A stretch of DNA of 64,000 bases from Pseudovirgaria hyperparasitica (GCF_010093815.1 NW_022985554.1:1024999-1088998); one strand, 5' to 3'. Shown: positions 47,990-60,000, numbered from the stretch's first letter. The notes: a model not told the origin generated them from the letters alone. Numbers and translations are program-made.

Positions 47990-48826
47990 TGTGAAGCTGT
48001 GTGTACGTGATTGGATAGATTGAACAGGTGGAAAGAGGGCGGATGGAGTTGTTTGGGATGGTCGCGAAGTTGGTGCTGGGAAAGTCTCAGTTTGGGAACT
48101 TTTGCAGGAGCTCGGACATATCGTCCCGGGTGAACGTCGGGATCTGGGATCAGGGGACTCTCGCGACGTGTCGTGGCCGTCATTCCCTAATCTCTATAAA
48201 GCTCTTTGAAGATAGTTCCACAAGAGCCTAACTATATGAAACAATCTTGCTGGTAAATGTCTTTTGCGAGACTGGACTGTTATACATGCCCAGGACCTCT
48301 GCGCAAATGTTCCAATGACCTGATCCGGATTCTATAGTCTATATAGCCTTTGCCCACGATCATGTTCATCTCATTCTTGTGTAAATGACGTAGCAGCTTT
48401 ATTTCGTACGGAGAACTGTGCTGGACTTGCTCATATAATGGGTTCTAAAATTCAGCCAGTTTTAGCCAGGCGCAGCACATGAGGTATACCTCCGGGAGCG
48501 GGAATACCGTTCAAAGATGATAGTTTACCTTGCATTTTCTTCCTGCTGATTTCTATCGCGCCGATAATTCCTTGTCTATCCGATTATTAGCGTCACTCAT
48601 AGGTGAGTGCCGTGGTTGCAGATGAGTCGTTTCCAAACTCAATACACAAGGCCTGCCTGGTAATTAAGTTGAAGTGGATAATCTCCTCGAAGGACCCAAT
48701 CACAGCTTCCGTTTGAGCCGTTCCCAAAAATCCATATTCCATCCTAGCACATCTACAACCTAAAGTCGCTTTCTCACTTAGTAAACTGCAGGATATTAGT
48801 TACTCTTTTTTCATGCTCAGTTAAAC
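47990..48826. other. Intergenic, TOM22 promoter to tRNA-Ile
   Basis: No protein gene supported. The first ~200 bases are the TOM22 promoter. Confidence 0.45.
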
Positions 48827-48939
48827 AGTCCCGTGGCGCAGTGGTAGCGCGTCGTTCTTATATTGGCCGGTTTGATCACCACTAATATGGCTTGTTGCAG
48901 GCAATGCGAATGTCGCGGGTTCAATCCCCGCCGGGACTA
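48827..48939 (+). tRNA. tRNA-Ile(UAU) with 41-nt intron
   Basis: The acceptor strands AGTCCCG (48827-48833) and CGGGACT (48932-48938) pair perfectly. The D-arm is GCGC-AGTGGTA-GCGC and the T-arm GCGGG-TTCAATC-CCCGC. The anticodon loop reads CTTATA, giving anticodon UAU after U33. An intron of 41 nt (48863-48903) begins one base after the anticodon, the canonical site; it contains TAATA, which can pair with the anticodon region. Anticodon-stem pair 31-39 is a U-U mismatch. The discriminator is A and TTTT follows at about 48945. Decodes AUA. Confidence 0.88.
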
Positions 48940-49286
48940 TTCAGTTTTGTTTTGTCGTTCGTCTACGAACAAGATTCATAGAAATCTACAAAATAATCAA
49001 TAAATAAACAAATACGTGATCATTTATTCATTAACTTATTATCATTATCATCATTCCTTGATTGAAATAGTTTTCAATGACTAGACTAGGTACCTGCGAT
49101 TTAGTATATGTAGATAGGTAAAAGAAAGGTACTTAAGCACTACTATAGTGATCAGTTATATGATTTATCTATCCATCTCAAAGATAGTAGTATATATACC
49201 TAGAACCATCTAACGAGTCTACTTGCTATAAGAAATAAAGAACCGACCTACTCCCAAGAAGACCGTTACATGTCCTAGTATCATAG
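48940..49286. other. AT-rich intergenic spacer
   Basis: A short AT-rich stretch between the tRNA and the 3' end of the J-domain gene. It contains the tRNA terminator; nothing else is seen. Confidence 0.5.
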
Positions 49287-50669
49287 CTAATCCCATACGT
49301 CAAAGTAATCTGGTATTTGACTTGGACTTCTCATTCCCCGATGGTATCCGTGCTTCGGCCTTCTTGGCCGAATCGTACTCTGACAACGTGGGCATGCCTT
49401 CAAAACACAGCCCGGACACTGTAATAGATACGTCCAAGTTTCGTAACATCTTGGGCATGCTGCACGACCGTGAACTTTTGGCCACCAGCCCCCATGGTCG
49501 CAAAGATTCTTGCGCGTTCTGTCACCGGATAATGCATCTTCCCATGCGAATGATAGCGCCTCGCGGCGTGCTCTTGCCTGCTGCGCTGCGGCTTCTCGGG
49601 CGCGCTCCTCTTGCTGTTTCCGTTCCCTTTCCAAATGTTCCTCCATTCGTTGTTTTTCTCTTTGTCGCAGTTCTCTCAAATACCGGTCAAACAGCTCCTG
49701 TTCTCTCTCGCGCTGTCTCTTCAGTTCCTGTTCTCTCTCGCGCTGTCTCTTCCGTTCCTGTTCTCGGGCTTTGGCCGCTCTTTCTCTTTCTGCATTCTCC
49801 CTTCGTTGTCTCTCGGCGTTCCCTCTCAGCCGAATCCGTTCCTGGATCACCCGGATCCGCTCCTGGTCTGCACTGTCTGCACGATCAAGTTCCCTCTTCA
49901 GATTGTCCCGTAGATTCTTTTGTTTATCGATCTCTTCTCGTTTCTGCGTCAGCCACCGCTCTTTCAGGTCCTTTTCGACTCTCCGCTCCTGTCTCTGCCT
50001 GTCCTTGCGTGCTTTTTCCTCCTCGCTTTCTACCCTTGCCTTGTACAGTGGGGATAGCAGCCATGTTGTCCAGCCGTTCTTCTGTGCTTCTGCCGCCGCC
50101 TCAGCTGCCGCGATGCTGTTCAAGTATTTAATCTGGGATTCCAGTTGCCGTATGCTCCTTTGTAGCTCGAAGATTACTGAGTCTAGTGCGGAATCCTGCG
50201 CCAACCAGCGTTCTTTGCGTTCTTGCTGGGCCTTCACGTACGAGGCAATCTGCGCAGCTTCACCGCGGGTCTGCGATCGCGAGGTCTGGGCATGCTGTTG
50301 TCCAGAGCCCGTCCGCTTGATCGAGGAGTAATAGAGACTATCGTATTCTGTGCGTTTGCTAGTGTCCTTTAGTGTTTCGTAGGCCTGTCCGAGCTAATTC
50401 AAATGAATTAGTGTTCTATTTAGCGAAAGGGGTCTTCCTGGATTAGGAAAGCATGGTCTCTTGGAAAAAGCCATGTATAAACAGTGATAAGTTAAGACTT
50501 TTTCGCTTACTAGCTGGAAAGCTTTAGTAGCATCGCCTTTATTGGGGTTTCGATCCGGGTGTAGTTTGAGCGCCAACCTTTTGTAGGCTTTGATTATCAC
50601 TTCGATTGACGCAGCCTCGTCGACTTCCAGGATTCTATAATAGTCCTCTGTGACCGGCACCGGAGCCAT
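49287..50669 (-). CDS. J-domain protein with Arg/Glu-rich coiled coil and C-terminal Cys-rich domain
   Basis: A Hsp70 co-chaperone of the DnaJ class C (only the J domain is shared). Exons 50669-50511 and 50393-49287 (117-bp intron) give about 421 aa. The J domain (residues 7-75) includes YYRILEVDEAASIEVIIKAY and the essential HPD at 37-39, with LGQAYETLKD completing helix III after the splice. A long charged, almost certainly helical region follows, with several RQREREQEL-type repeats (about 170-310). The C-terminal ~70 residues carry CDHGGWWPK, ACPRC, QCPGC and ACPRC, four Cys pairs or singles that look like a zinc ribbon. The combination is known in fungi but its client is unknown to me. 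There is no membrane segment or signal. Confidence 0.85.
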
Positions 50670-51307
50670 ATTCGCATGAAAAACTTAGGCACAGATTTGA
50701 TTTTTGATATATATATATATATCAGAGGCTCTGACAAACACGCAAGTGGGAATGTGAAGACGCAGCCTATTATATCATTATGTGGTCTTCCAATCAAAAC
50801 TTGCTTTTTTTTTCCTTGGCCCGGCCCTGTTCTGGATGTGTTATTATTGCATGGATACCAACTAATATCGCAAGGATGTAAAGCGTTCAATAATATTTAC
50901 ATCGAAGCGAGCAAAGTGTGGCCCGTTTGCCATGGGCGAGCTGAACTTTTATTCCGACTTTCTTTTGGCGGTCTGTATAGTGCCTTGTGCTACCACTTGT
51001 CGTTCCCCAAAGGAAGCCACTGAGCTGCGATGTACTTTGGGTCAGCATACCGAAGAGACCATGATTTCAAGAATTCTGGAGTGTAGTATATCGCTTGTTA
51101 CGTTATTCAGCTGGCTGTCTATCCTGTTTGTGAATGGCTTAGAGCGTGGATGAGCATTGTGCATGTTGGTCATCGAACAGTACCCAGGTGTGCGACATTG
51201 ATTTGCATGGAGGATATAAAAAACACTAGGCCCCGCATGCAGGACATCAAGTAAACAATGCCAAAGTATAGGTAAACAATAGCCGCGCATAGGTCAAGAC
51301 CACCCAG
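50670..51307. other. Intergenic, J-domain gene promoter
   Basis: 638 bp between two minus-strand genes. A (TA)n run of about 12 bases lies at 50709-50721, about 40 bp upstream of the start codon, and may be its TATA region. No gene is seen. Confidence 0.45.
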
Positions 51308-52258
51308 TTACTCCTTCTTGCTCCCAATATGCAGCTTCTCCTTGAGCTTGGCCAGCTTGCTAACCTTCTCCTTGCCAGACGGGGACGGTGATGTTGCAGT
51401 CTCTTTCTTGGCTGCGCAGTTTGATTAGCACTTCAGTCGGACCGAACCTCGCAAGCAGAAGTTGCGGCATTGGAAGAACTCACCATCCTTACTGGTATCC
51501 AACGGCTCCTTGTTTAATGGCTCAGTTACCCCTGAGCCAGGCTCCTTCTGCGCAATAGTCTTCGCTGGCGGCTCGACCGTTGGGTTGGCTTCCTTTCTAT
51601 CGTCTCCAGCGTCTGGCTTGTCTGCATGGAAATGAGTTTCCGGGGCGTTCGACTTGTGAGCGAGGATGCCAGTGGGGTCAGCTTCAGGGTGTTGCTTGCT
51701 GCCTTCTTTGGGCTTGCTATCAGTCTTCTCCTCGGTATCTTCCTTGGGGGTCTCTTCGGTCTCTTTAACGGCTGGTATATCGGCGGAGGTGTCCTTGGTG
51801 GGTTCTGCGGCGCCGGTATCTTTGGCAGCTACGCTCTTGGTCGTGTAGTCATCAGTGGAGGATGTTGTTGGGTTTGCTTCGGCAGCTTTGTTGAAGTGGT
51901 CGTCGGAGGCAGGTTCTACAGCTCCAGTCAGTATGTCTCCTCGGTGAACCCTCTCCCGAAACTCCATGCTAGCAGTATACAGAATGAAAACACGGCGGCA
52001 GTCCGCACTCGTAGCCATACCAAGCACGTTGACAAGATATGCTTGAATGCTCGCAACAGCACCATCGGCGTCGCTGTTGCTGGCTCGCCCGCCGGGCGGA
52101 ATATGCTCACCAGCATTGCCCTTGTCAAAGGGTTCCCCTACACCTCCTTGCTCACCATTCTTAGGCTCAATGCCTGACTGTTGCTGGGTACCTTCTCCAA
52201 AAACCATTTTGCTGGCTGTGGTCACTGCTGCATTTGCGGCGTTCGTGATGGTCTCCAT
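51308..52258 (-). CDS. Small hydrophilic fungal protein, Lys/Glu/Thr-rich
   Basis: Function unknown. I model three exons: 52258-52111, about 51939-51484, and 51411-51308, roughly 235 aa. The start METITNAANAAVTTASKMVF and the phrase GEPFDKGNAG resemble a fungal family of small, intrinsically disordered proteins; the tail KVSKLAKLKEKLHIGSKKE is another family landmark and requires the last intron (GTGAGT donor at 51483, GCTAATC branch, CAG acceptor). The middle is almost entirely charged and polar (KDTGAAEPTKDTSADIP and similar). The first intron has a clear GTGAGC donor at 52110, but its acceptor is uncertain: 51940 and 51922 both keep frame. No signal peptide or domain is seen. A stress-associated role is a guess. 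Confidence 0.7.
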
Positions 52259-53237
52259 GTTGGGCTGGCGGGGTATCGGGGATATAATATAACACGCGGA
52301 CTGCGGGAAGAGTGTAGCTCGCAACGGGGATACGGCTTAGATTCTCAAGTTGATCGCGATCCACCGGGGTACGACAGTTTGAATATGTAGGCAGCAATGG
52401 ACGTGTAATGCCAGCAATTAAGGAGGGGTGAGCGGCTAAGGGATTGAGGCACGAGGACTGCGGCGAGATAGTGAAGACTTATAAAGCGAGTTGACCGGGA
52501 GGCAATCTGGGAAGCGGAAGCGCCCCCAATAGCCAACCTTCTGACCATAGAGGGATGTATTACGTAGCCGCCGGGTCGCTGTAGCTGTTTGCCCTATGTT
52601 CCTTAGTTAGGGAAGGGAGGTAGAAGCCGCCAGCGACAGCAAGAAACAGATTAGCACGGCCTGTTGGACAGGCTGCAGTGTGTAATCTCTGACTGGTCTG
52701 CTCCCTGCCTGTCTGTCTTCTGGGATCTGGTTCTGCGTCAGATGCATCGTTGGCACATGGTCACGCACATGGTTTATCCGGGCGTGGGATCTGAGGTGTA
52801 TCGAAATGACGTAGTGAGCCGGGTGCGGGGCGGCCGCGTAAACAACTTGCAGCGCGCTAGACGTAGGCATCTAACATCCGAACTACTTGTCATGCCGCTA
52901 ACTCGCGATTCTGCTGGTACGCCTGGTAGCGTGCCGATAAGCAAAGGTGATTAAACGTTTCGAATAGGCCCAATTACTAAATTACGACCTGTCAGGAGCG
53001 GCGTACGGCCACAAAGATTATATACACGCACGCGCCTCTTGCGATCCCTGGAATTGACTTAGCAGACTAAGACCGATATCCTCCACAGACAGATATTTTT
53101 ACTCAAGGTAGCCCAAGCTGAAAATGCGTTAAAGGGATACACGAATAGAAAAAAGAGCTTACCATACAAGAATCGGTAAGGGCGTAGAGAATGCATTGAT
53201 GTTACTCAACTGACGACAGGTTGGGAAAATGTTCATA
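52259..53237. other. Intergenic, upstream of the hydrophilic-protein gene
   Basis: About 1 kb with no supportable gene. A TATAATATAA run at about 52280-52291 lies close to the start of the minus-strand gene. Confidence 0.45.
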
Positions 53238-54704
53238 TTACCGTGCCTTCTTGGCTTCTGCAGCAACAGCCTTGCCGTTGGCATTACTGGCCTTCTTCCC
53301 CTTCTTCTCCATCTCGACCTCGACCTCGACCTCCTCGTCGCTTGCTTCATCATCACTTCGCTCGTCTTTGGCCTCCCTATGGACCGCAAATCTATATGCG
53401 ATGCGCAGAATGAGGAAGAACCAGAAGAGATTGACAGCTTGCAAAGCCGCCAAGAGTGCGAAAGTAATGAACTGACTGAGCGTACATTTATACTGCTGGG
53501 TTTCCCAATTCAGTTCGAAAGGACCGACAGTCATAAACTCGTTTGTAATCGAGTACATCACTTTGAGATTGATATAGTGTCGGAAGTAGGCCCATGCGAA
53601 GAGGAAAATACAGAAATAGGGACCCATTATGGGCGAGTCGACGTAGTTCATGACCTTGGATGTCTGCAACATGGACAGGTTAACAATAGTCCACAGTTGA
53701 ACGAAGGAATACTTACGGCAAGGAAGAAATCACTGACGTCCATCGTGATGTAGATCGCCAGTCCCATGTATGTGAAGTGGAATCGGTAGCTGAGGCCAAT
53801 CAACAGCAGGGTTATAATGTGATGCGCCACAAGTTCCTGAAAGTCTTTCCGCGGCTTTTCCAATAGCAAGACGAGGACGATCATCTGCTGTGCCCAGTAG
53901 CTGGCTTGCAGTAAATAGTATGCCTTGAAGACTGCTTCATGCGTCTTATGCGGAAACCCTTCGTACATCCCGGTAGTGTTGAAATACCACACCGGTGTCC
54001 TAGACATAACCCACAGACCATACGGACCGAATATCGAGAAGTATATCGCAGTGTAGAATTGTTCCATGAATCTTGATTGTTTGGCGCGAGACTTGATACC
54101 GGCTTTGATCGCAAGAGGTCGAATTAGGCGCTGCATGAGGAACTCGCGCGTAAAAGAGAGGAATACAGTATAGAACGAGACAAACGCAAAGTCCAGCTTG
54201 CCTTTGCCATATTGTAGCGGTTTATCGTCGCCAGGCGCTTGCGGAAGAGGATATGAGAGAAACAGAGCGGGATAGACGGGGTTACTTTTGGAGGGATTTG
54301 TTAGGTATATGGCGACAACGATGAGACATATGGCGAGCGGATTGACCCATGTGTGTTTCATTGAAAACTGTTTCCAGCGTCGGAACAAGCTCTTGACCTT
54401 CCTTCTCTTCGAGCGACGGTGTTTGGTCCCGTCCGAAGACGATCGCATCGCATCCTTTCACGTCAGCTAAGAATGCTTTTGGTATGAGCTGACGACTCAC
54501 TTCGGGTAATGGAGAAGGCGGCGGTGAAAGAGTCGCAAATGATACTGCTGTGTTGTCTCCTGGAAGTTCTGCGCCTAGCCCGCTGGACTTTCGCCGCGGT
54601 CGTGTGCTTATTGTTTGTCTGCCACCGTATGATTTTTGTTTGCCGTCGCCACGAATGGCTTCATAAGCTGTGGAGACGGCCGGGAATGGTTCTGAGGATG
54701 CCAT
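53238..54704 (-). CDS. LAG1: Ceramide synthase, Lag1/Lac1 type (TLC domain)
   Basis: Acyl-CoA-dependent ceramide synthase of the ER: joins a fatty acyl chain to a sphingoid base. Exons 54704-54501, 54454-53717 and 53663-53238, all phase 0, give about 455 aa. An N-terminal cytosolic tail rich in Ser and Arg leads to the first membrane helix (WVNPLAICLIVVAIYLTNP). The TLC domain includes the Lag1 motif: the His pair in ELVAHHIITLLLIGLSY (about 279-280) and the two Asp in YITMDVSDFFLA (about 307, 310), all needed for activity in the family. The C-terminus is highly charged (DDEASDEEVEVEVEMEKK) after the last helix, a likely ER-retention or regulatory tail. Whether it is the Lag1 or Lac1/BarA paralogue cannot be decided here. 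Confidence 0.94.
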
Positions 54705-55146
54705 GCTATGCTGAATTAAATGCTGTTGATGTGCATGGAGCTAAGTTTATCGTAGGAGAGAGCTGAGGTGGTTTTATCAGGAGTACATCTCTTAATTTCG
54801 GGACCCTGAGCAAAGCTCCTCCGCCCGAGCACGATCGGCACTTTAGTTACCGTATTATTTGTATAAGTCAGCGCTTACATACCATATAGCGCCCCTTTCC
54901 TGAAACGTTTGACACAATGCTTAGTGGCAGTCAAACCTGTATTCACGTCCAGGAACAGCATAATCTGTCGTTGGATATATGAAAGTACTGAGGTGGTTTT
55001 GCCGTTAAGAATCTAGGATGTGCTACACGTGTCGGGTGGATAATGACTTGTCAGATATGACGCTCCTCACGATATAAGGTGCTATCAATGTAAAACTTGG
55101 TTCGAATAGACCATGTAGTCGATAAGCTAAGGTCCATGTAATAGCT
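54705..55146. other. Intergenic, ceramide synthase promoter
   Basis: 442 bp between same-strand genes. No gene is seen. Confidence 0.5.
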
Positions 55147-57215
55147 TCAGTGCGAGGGTCCATCCTTTGACATACCAACGGCTTTCCCGTTCTGGTGCGA
55201 CTGTTTGAGCATTTGCGTGGCACGCGACTTCATATTATGCTCCTTGTGACCCTCACCGTCTATCACCAACGTAGATGAGACACTTTCAGTATCTGATGCA
55301 GGTGTGCTAATCTGACGCACCAGACCTCGGACACCGCCTGTTTTCCTGGCAGGTAGCTCTCCCTGTCCTGCTGTCGCAACATACAAAAGGTATTTGAGAT
55401 TGGGTAATGTCTGCCGAATGTCCAGTAAGCGTAGTCCGAGCCGATTCGACAATATCTCGATATCTTTGTTCAGTAAAAACACGCCATATTCGAACCGATA
55501 TCTAACGCTACCCTTTAAGAAAAGGGGATAAGTTCTTGGCCCGCTTGTCTGAGATATGGGGTCTTCCACGCATGAGGTTGATTCTCTGGCTTTGATTGGA
55601 TAAGGCAACGGAACAGACATGTAAAGTGCCAGCTGATAGACAACTTTGGCTACATGTCCCAAAGCCGCAGCAATCCCTTGTTCCTTATGATCGTTATCGA
55701 AATCGGAATTCGGTAAGGCCAGACCCCGGATCGTGAAAGCAAGGGGCTGATCTTTAATCGGCTCGATTGGATAGATTCGCATTAGATCCTCACAGATACG
55801 GCGCCGTTGACCATTGGATTCCTCGTGGATTTTAGTCAACTGCAGTCGCGCATTCTTTATGACATCTTGAGCCTCATCAATCTGGGCCTGCGCTGTCTCC
55901 TGCGCCTCTCTGCCTGTTGCTATGGCAGTGCGGCGGGACTCGATGGATTCTTGGAGTGCCTTTCTCTGTCGTTTTGCAGCCTCTACTCGCTTCTTCTGTG
56001 CACTGACTGCTTGCTCTATCGTCTTCACGCGGAGCTCTACTTCAGGTACCTGGCGAATTAGCGTTTCCGAGCCTTTGTTCTGTTGAAGTATGTCCTCAAT
56101 CTCTGAAGCCAATCGCTCGCGAGTATTGATGGCATCTTGTATACAGTCATCAAGCGTTGAAAGTTGCATGAGGGCATCGTACGGCGATGTGGCCGCACCG
56201 ACAGCCACGCGTTCTAACGAGTCTTTCGCCTGGGAGCGAAGCTTGAACGGAGTCGAAATGTCCAAGAAGCTTGTATAGACACCGTCGGTCAGGTGGAACA
56301 GAATGCAGTTTGGAGGGAATGGCTGCCTGAACGTTTCGAGCTGCACGCATCAGAGAACTGATATCGTGATAATGATGTTCTGACCTACAGATTTGCCAAT
56401 GTACTGGAGGGCACGGAGATCTACGTCATACTCGATAAGTAAGACATATTCGGCCACGCCGTCCATCTTCGCCCATATCTTGACAGTAAGGGCGCATAGC
56501 CTCGTTACAGCGGGACCGCACGGGTCGAGATCGAAATATCGAAACGTGGGATTCTATCGATGGTCAATATGTGAAGTCAAGCTCACTAGCCATCAACCCT
56601 TACCATCGCTTTTCCGGCAACTTCGCTGACATAGATGGGGTCTATCAGTGAGCTGTGAGTAAACAACTCATGGCAGTCCAAAGTATTTAGGCGCACCAGC
56701 TTGTGTCTCAACGTGCAACGAAAAGAACGTCTCTGCCATTCTCCCTTCGGTTACGTCTTCCAATCTTTTCTGACGAGCAACTGGACTAGCTCCTGACCAT
56801 TCCATCGTACTTCTTCTCCTCGTTCTAGTAGCGCTTGGTCGCGTGGGCGGTGACTTGTCTTCTTTTGTGACTTCATCCTGGGGGGCTTTCGAGCTCCCGG
56901 GACCACGTAGATCTGCAACAGAGTGGTAGTGTTCTAGCGGTCTACTTTCGCGCAAGGCAAGGGCCTTGGATGCAGATTTCAGCGCCGAGGGTAAACCATC
57001 ATCATCAATGGGTGCGCGACGGGTACGTGAGAGTTTCGGGTTCAGAGAGAGGTTGCGGAGAGTAAGGCCGTGAAGGTGTCTAAGACGGCGATTCTAGTGG
57101 CATATGAGCGATGAGCGACGTTCAATACGAGGTGCAATCATACGTATTCGAGTAGCCACGGCTTCTCGCGAGGCAGCGGGCTCTGCGTCGTACCACTTTG
57201 AAGATCTGAAGCCAT
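55147..57215 (-). CDS. VPS38: Vps38/UVRAG subunit of PI3-kinase complex II
   Basis: Vps38/UVRAG recruits Vps34-Vps15-Vps30 to endosomes for vacuolar sorting. Five exons: 57215-57144, 57093-56697, 56641-56604 (38 bp), 56553-56389 and 56340-55147, about 621 aa. Phases agree at every junction and rebuild the family sequence: PWLLEYNRRLRHLHGLTLRN near the N-terminus, GRMAETFFSLHVE, then DPIYVSEVAGKAMNPTFRYF across two junctions (a C2-like domain) and LQYIGKSLETFRQPFPPNC. A coiled coil spans about 276-400. The BARA-like C-terminal half has RRRICEDLMRIYPIEPI, LGHVAKVVYQLALYM, FEYGVFLLNKDIEIL and LPNLKYLLYV. The tail is polar. It could in principle be Atg14, but lacks the N-terminal Cys repeats expected there. 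Confidence 0.92.
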
Positions 57216-57607
57216 CCGAGCTTGCGGGGATAGGATCGGCTGCGGAGGTGAACGCTCGCATGAAGGCGAGTAGTGGCAATCAGCAAAAGAATGTTAGGTC
57301 ATTGCGGTAAGTTGTCTTTCCAGGCCGATATTGACATGAGTCGCTCTGCACAATTCATCTCGTGGACCGACAAGCTTTGTTGACTTCACTAAGGTGCAGC
57401 CCCAGGCCCAAGAACAATGCTCCTCCCTCTGGTCTGTTTGCGCCGCTAGTGCAGTTTCGCCGTAATTTATTCAGGGACCGAATTTGTTACCCGCATGCAC
57501 ACTAAGCACAAGCTCCGACTCCGAACTTTCTGTGATTCTGAGCTCAACGACTGCAAGCACTCGTCTGCTCAAGCCATCTAGATCCGCAATTGCGGATTCT
57601 ACTCATC
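57216..57607. promoter_or_regulatory. Shared divergent promoter VPS38/MHR1
   Basis: 392 bp between divergent start codons. No element is assigned with confidence. Confidence 0.5.
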
Positions 57608-59532
57608 ATGGCTAGCACAACGGCAACAGCCAAGCTGACGGGCGCGTCGACTGCGCTCAATCAGGAACTTCTTCGAATGTTGCGAGGCCCGAGACATGAA
57701 CGGGTGTTATATGTGTTTGAGAATATCCGGACGAAACAAGTTGTGTACTCACTGAAGCGCGATCTGTTGGCATCGGACAAGCAAGTGTGTGCTCCTATAT
57801 TGATGTGTCTTTTCATCGGGTTCTGACCGGCTCACAGGAGAAGAAATCGCTTCAACAGCTTACATTTGTAGGCAAGGGCTCAGTTGCACCAGAAATACGA
57901 GAAGATTTGTGGAAAGCTTTGGCTGTGGTACATTTTCGGGATCAGGACCTTTGTCGCACCGCTCTTCACAAGCTCCGCGAATACCGCATGCTACGAGAAT
58001 ACAATTGGAGGCAAAATTATGCGAACCTGAAGAAACTCAAGAACAAACAAGTCAAACTGCTCCAACAGCGTCTTGAAAAGGATCAGGAACTATTAGAACG
58101 GGGAGAGGTTACAGAGGCAGACATCATGCAAGAGCTGGCAAAGCAGATGGGCCACCCCTCGTTGCTGGACACAGATATCGAGGTAGCCAACTTCCGGCCG
58201 AAGAGACATAGTCAAAGGTATAATACTGCGACCAAGCACAGCAGACATCTGCAGAAATGGCTACAGGACCGAAAAAAGTTCTTGCAGGATCAAAAAGCCA
58301 ATAGCGTTGCCGATCTTGCCCATGTTCTCAAGGGAATCCATGGCATGGACATTGCAAAGCAAGCAAACGAATTTCTGGAGAAACAAATTGCATGGTTGAA
58401 GGCCCCTGACGCGGAATTTGCGCAGCTCAAGGAATGGGCCAAAAGCGAGGATCACGATCACGAGGAAGAACTGAAGGAGGTTTGGGAGACGTGCACGAGG
58501 CTCTATCAGCGCGGCAAGAAACATCCCGAGCAGCGTACGACCGACAAACGTCATGCCGTCCGTACAGCCGAGCGCCGCTATAAAGCTCTCCTCTCTCTCC
58601 GCGAGGCTCGCCAAGCCCGCGCAGAAGGCGACTTTGCCCGCGCGACCGAGCTCGAAGAAGCCGTGCTGCGAGGCTGCAGGCACGAGATCCTCCACCGCGA
58701 AATGCTCGAGCGCCGCACCCTGGATCTCTTCAAGAAAGTCGCACTGGAGCGGTACAACGCCAACAAACTCGTCTGGCGCCCCGAGACCCGCGGCGCCGTG
58801 CTGAAACCAATCTTCGGCGACCCAAAGAAATCCGTAGTAGCCTACGACAAATCCGAAGGCTGGCACGGCAGCCCACAAGGCGCGTACATGCCGCGCGCCC
58901 CGGTCAACTTCAAGCACTGGCTCGACAATCTCCAGCCCCGGCCCCCGATCGCGCCCAGCATCGACCAACAAGGTCTCGCCTTCCGCGCGTTCCTGGAGAT
59001 GCTGCGCAACCGCGACATGGACTACTCCTCCGGCACCGGCACGTCCACCCTCAACGCCGGCATCTACCAGGACACCCAGACCATCACCAAGCCCGGCGCC
59101 ATCACCCCCTTGCCAGATGACGACCCCGCACAGGTCTTCATCGAATGGGGCGACGTCGCAAACGCAGAATACGTCCGCGACAAAGACTGGCCCGAGCACG
59201 TCTCCTTTGCAAGCCTCGACATCCCGGGCCAGCGCGTGCTCAGACCAAGCGCCATGGCGCCCCGCCCGCGTCTATACGAGGACCTCCTCGCAGAGTATAC
59301 CCAGAGGGCAGAAAGGGCAGCAATCAAGGCGAGAAAGGCGCGGCGCTGGGCTGAGAGGCAGGCAGCTGACGCGGGAGCCGGTCAAACGCCTCGGGTACAG
59401 AAGAAGACGGCTGCTGCTGCTGCTGCTGCTGCTGCGCCCACGGGTATACTCGGCCAGACTGAGGTCTATCTGCGCGCGTATCTGCCGTTTTTGTTCCGCG
59501 GCTCGGCGCCCGCGCGGAGGCAGAGTCTGTAG
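57608..59532 (+). CDS. MHR1: Mitochondrial large-subunit ribosomal protein mL67 (Mhr1)
   Basis: mL67 is a fungal-specific protein of the mitochondrial large ribosomal subunit; the yeast orthologue Mhr1 is also implicated in mtDNA recombination and transcription. Exons 57608-57784 and 57838-59532 (53-bp intron) give about 623 aa. The N-terminal mL67 domain shows RVLYVFENIRTKQVVYSL, then, after splicing, QLTFVGKGSVAPEIREDLWK, and REYRMLREYNW. The rest is long, charged and helical, with basic segments fit for rRNA contact. A poly-Ala tract near the C-terminus comes from a GCT repeat at about 59405-59434. Filamentous fungal mL67 is much longer than yeast Mhr1, as here. The second exon is noticeably more GC-rich from about 58560 onward. 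Confidence 0.9.
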
Positions 59533-59907
59533 GTGGTCCTACCTAGATGCGATGAGAGGATTGGGAAGGAGAGGGGAGGGGGAAGAGGGATAGATGATCG
59601 AGCTGTTGTGTATATGTAGATATATATCCCTCTGTATGTGTGTTGTTGGTGGAAGGGGTGTATATCAAACCGTCATGCTAGACTTCTAACACTAAGCGAG
59701 AGTGTGTTCTTGTATGTACGTATGTATAGTGTAGTATAGTATAGACAGAGTATAGCAAAACACACACACACGCGTATCATCCTCTATCTAATCCAATCTA
59801 ATCCAATCTAATCGAAATCAACCGCAAGCCAACCCGTCATGAGACACAACACTAAACAAACTGCCTTCCTACTTGTCGTCCAGTACCAGTTGTATATTAG
59901 GACTACA

Positions 59908-60000
59908 TGCTATCTGCTATATGCTATATGCTATATGCTATATGCTATATGCTATATGCTACATGCTACATGCTATATGCTATATGCTATATGCTATATG
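59908..60000. repeat. Heptamer minisatellite (TATATGC)n
   Basis: About thirteen units of TATATGC, with two ACATGC variants in the middle, downstream of mL67. Confidence 0.9.

Noticed and set aside
49322-50331. Two plus-strand frames over 260 codons
   Set aside because: Antisense shadows of the Arg/Glu-rich coiled coil of the J-domain protein.
58261-59199. 312-codon minus-strand frame opposite mL67
   Set aside because: A shadow of the GC-rich mL67 coding exon; mL67 is the conserved frame.
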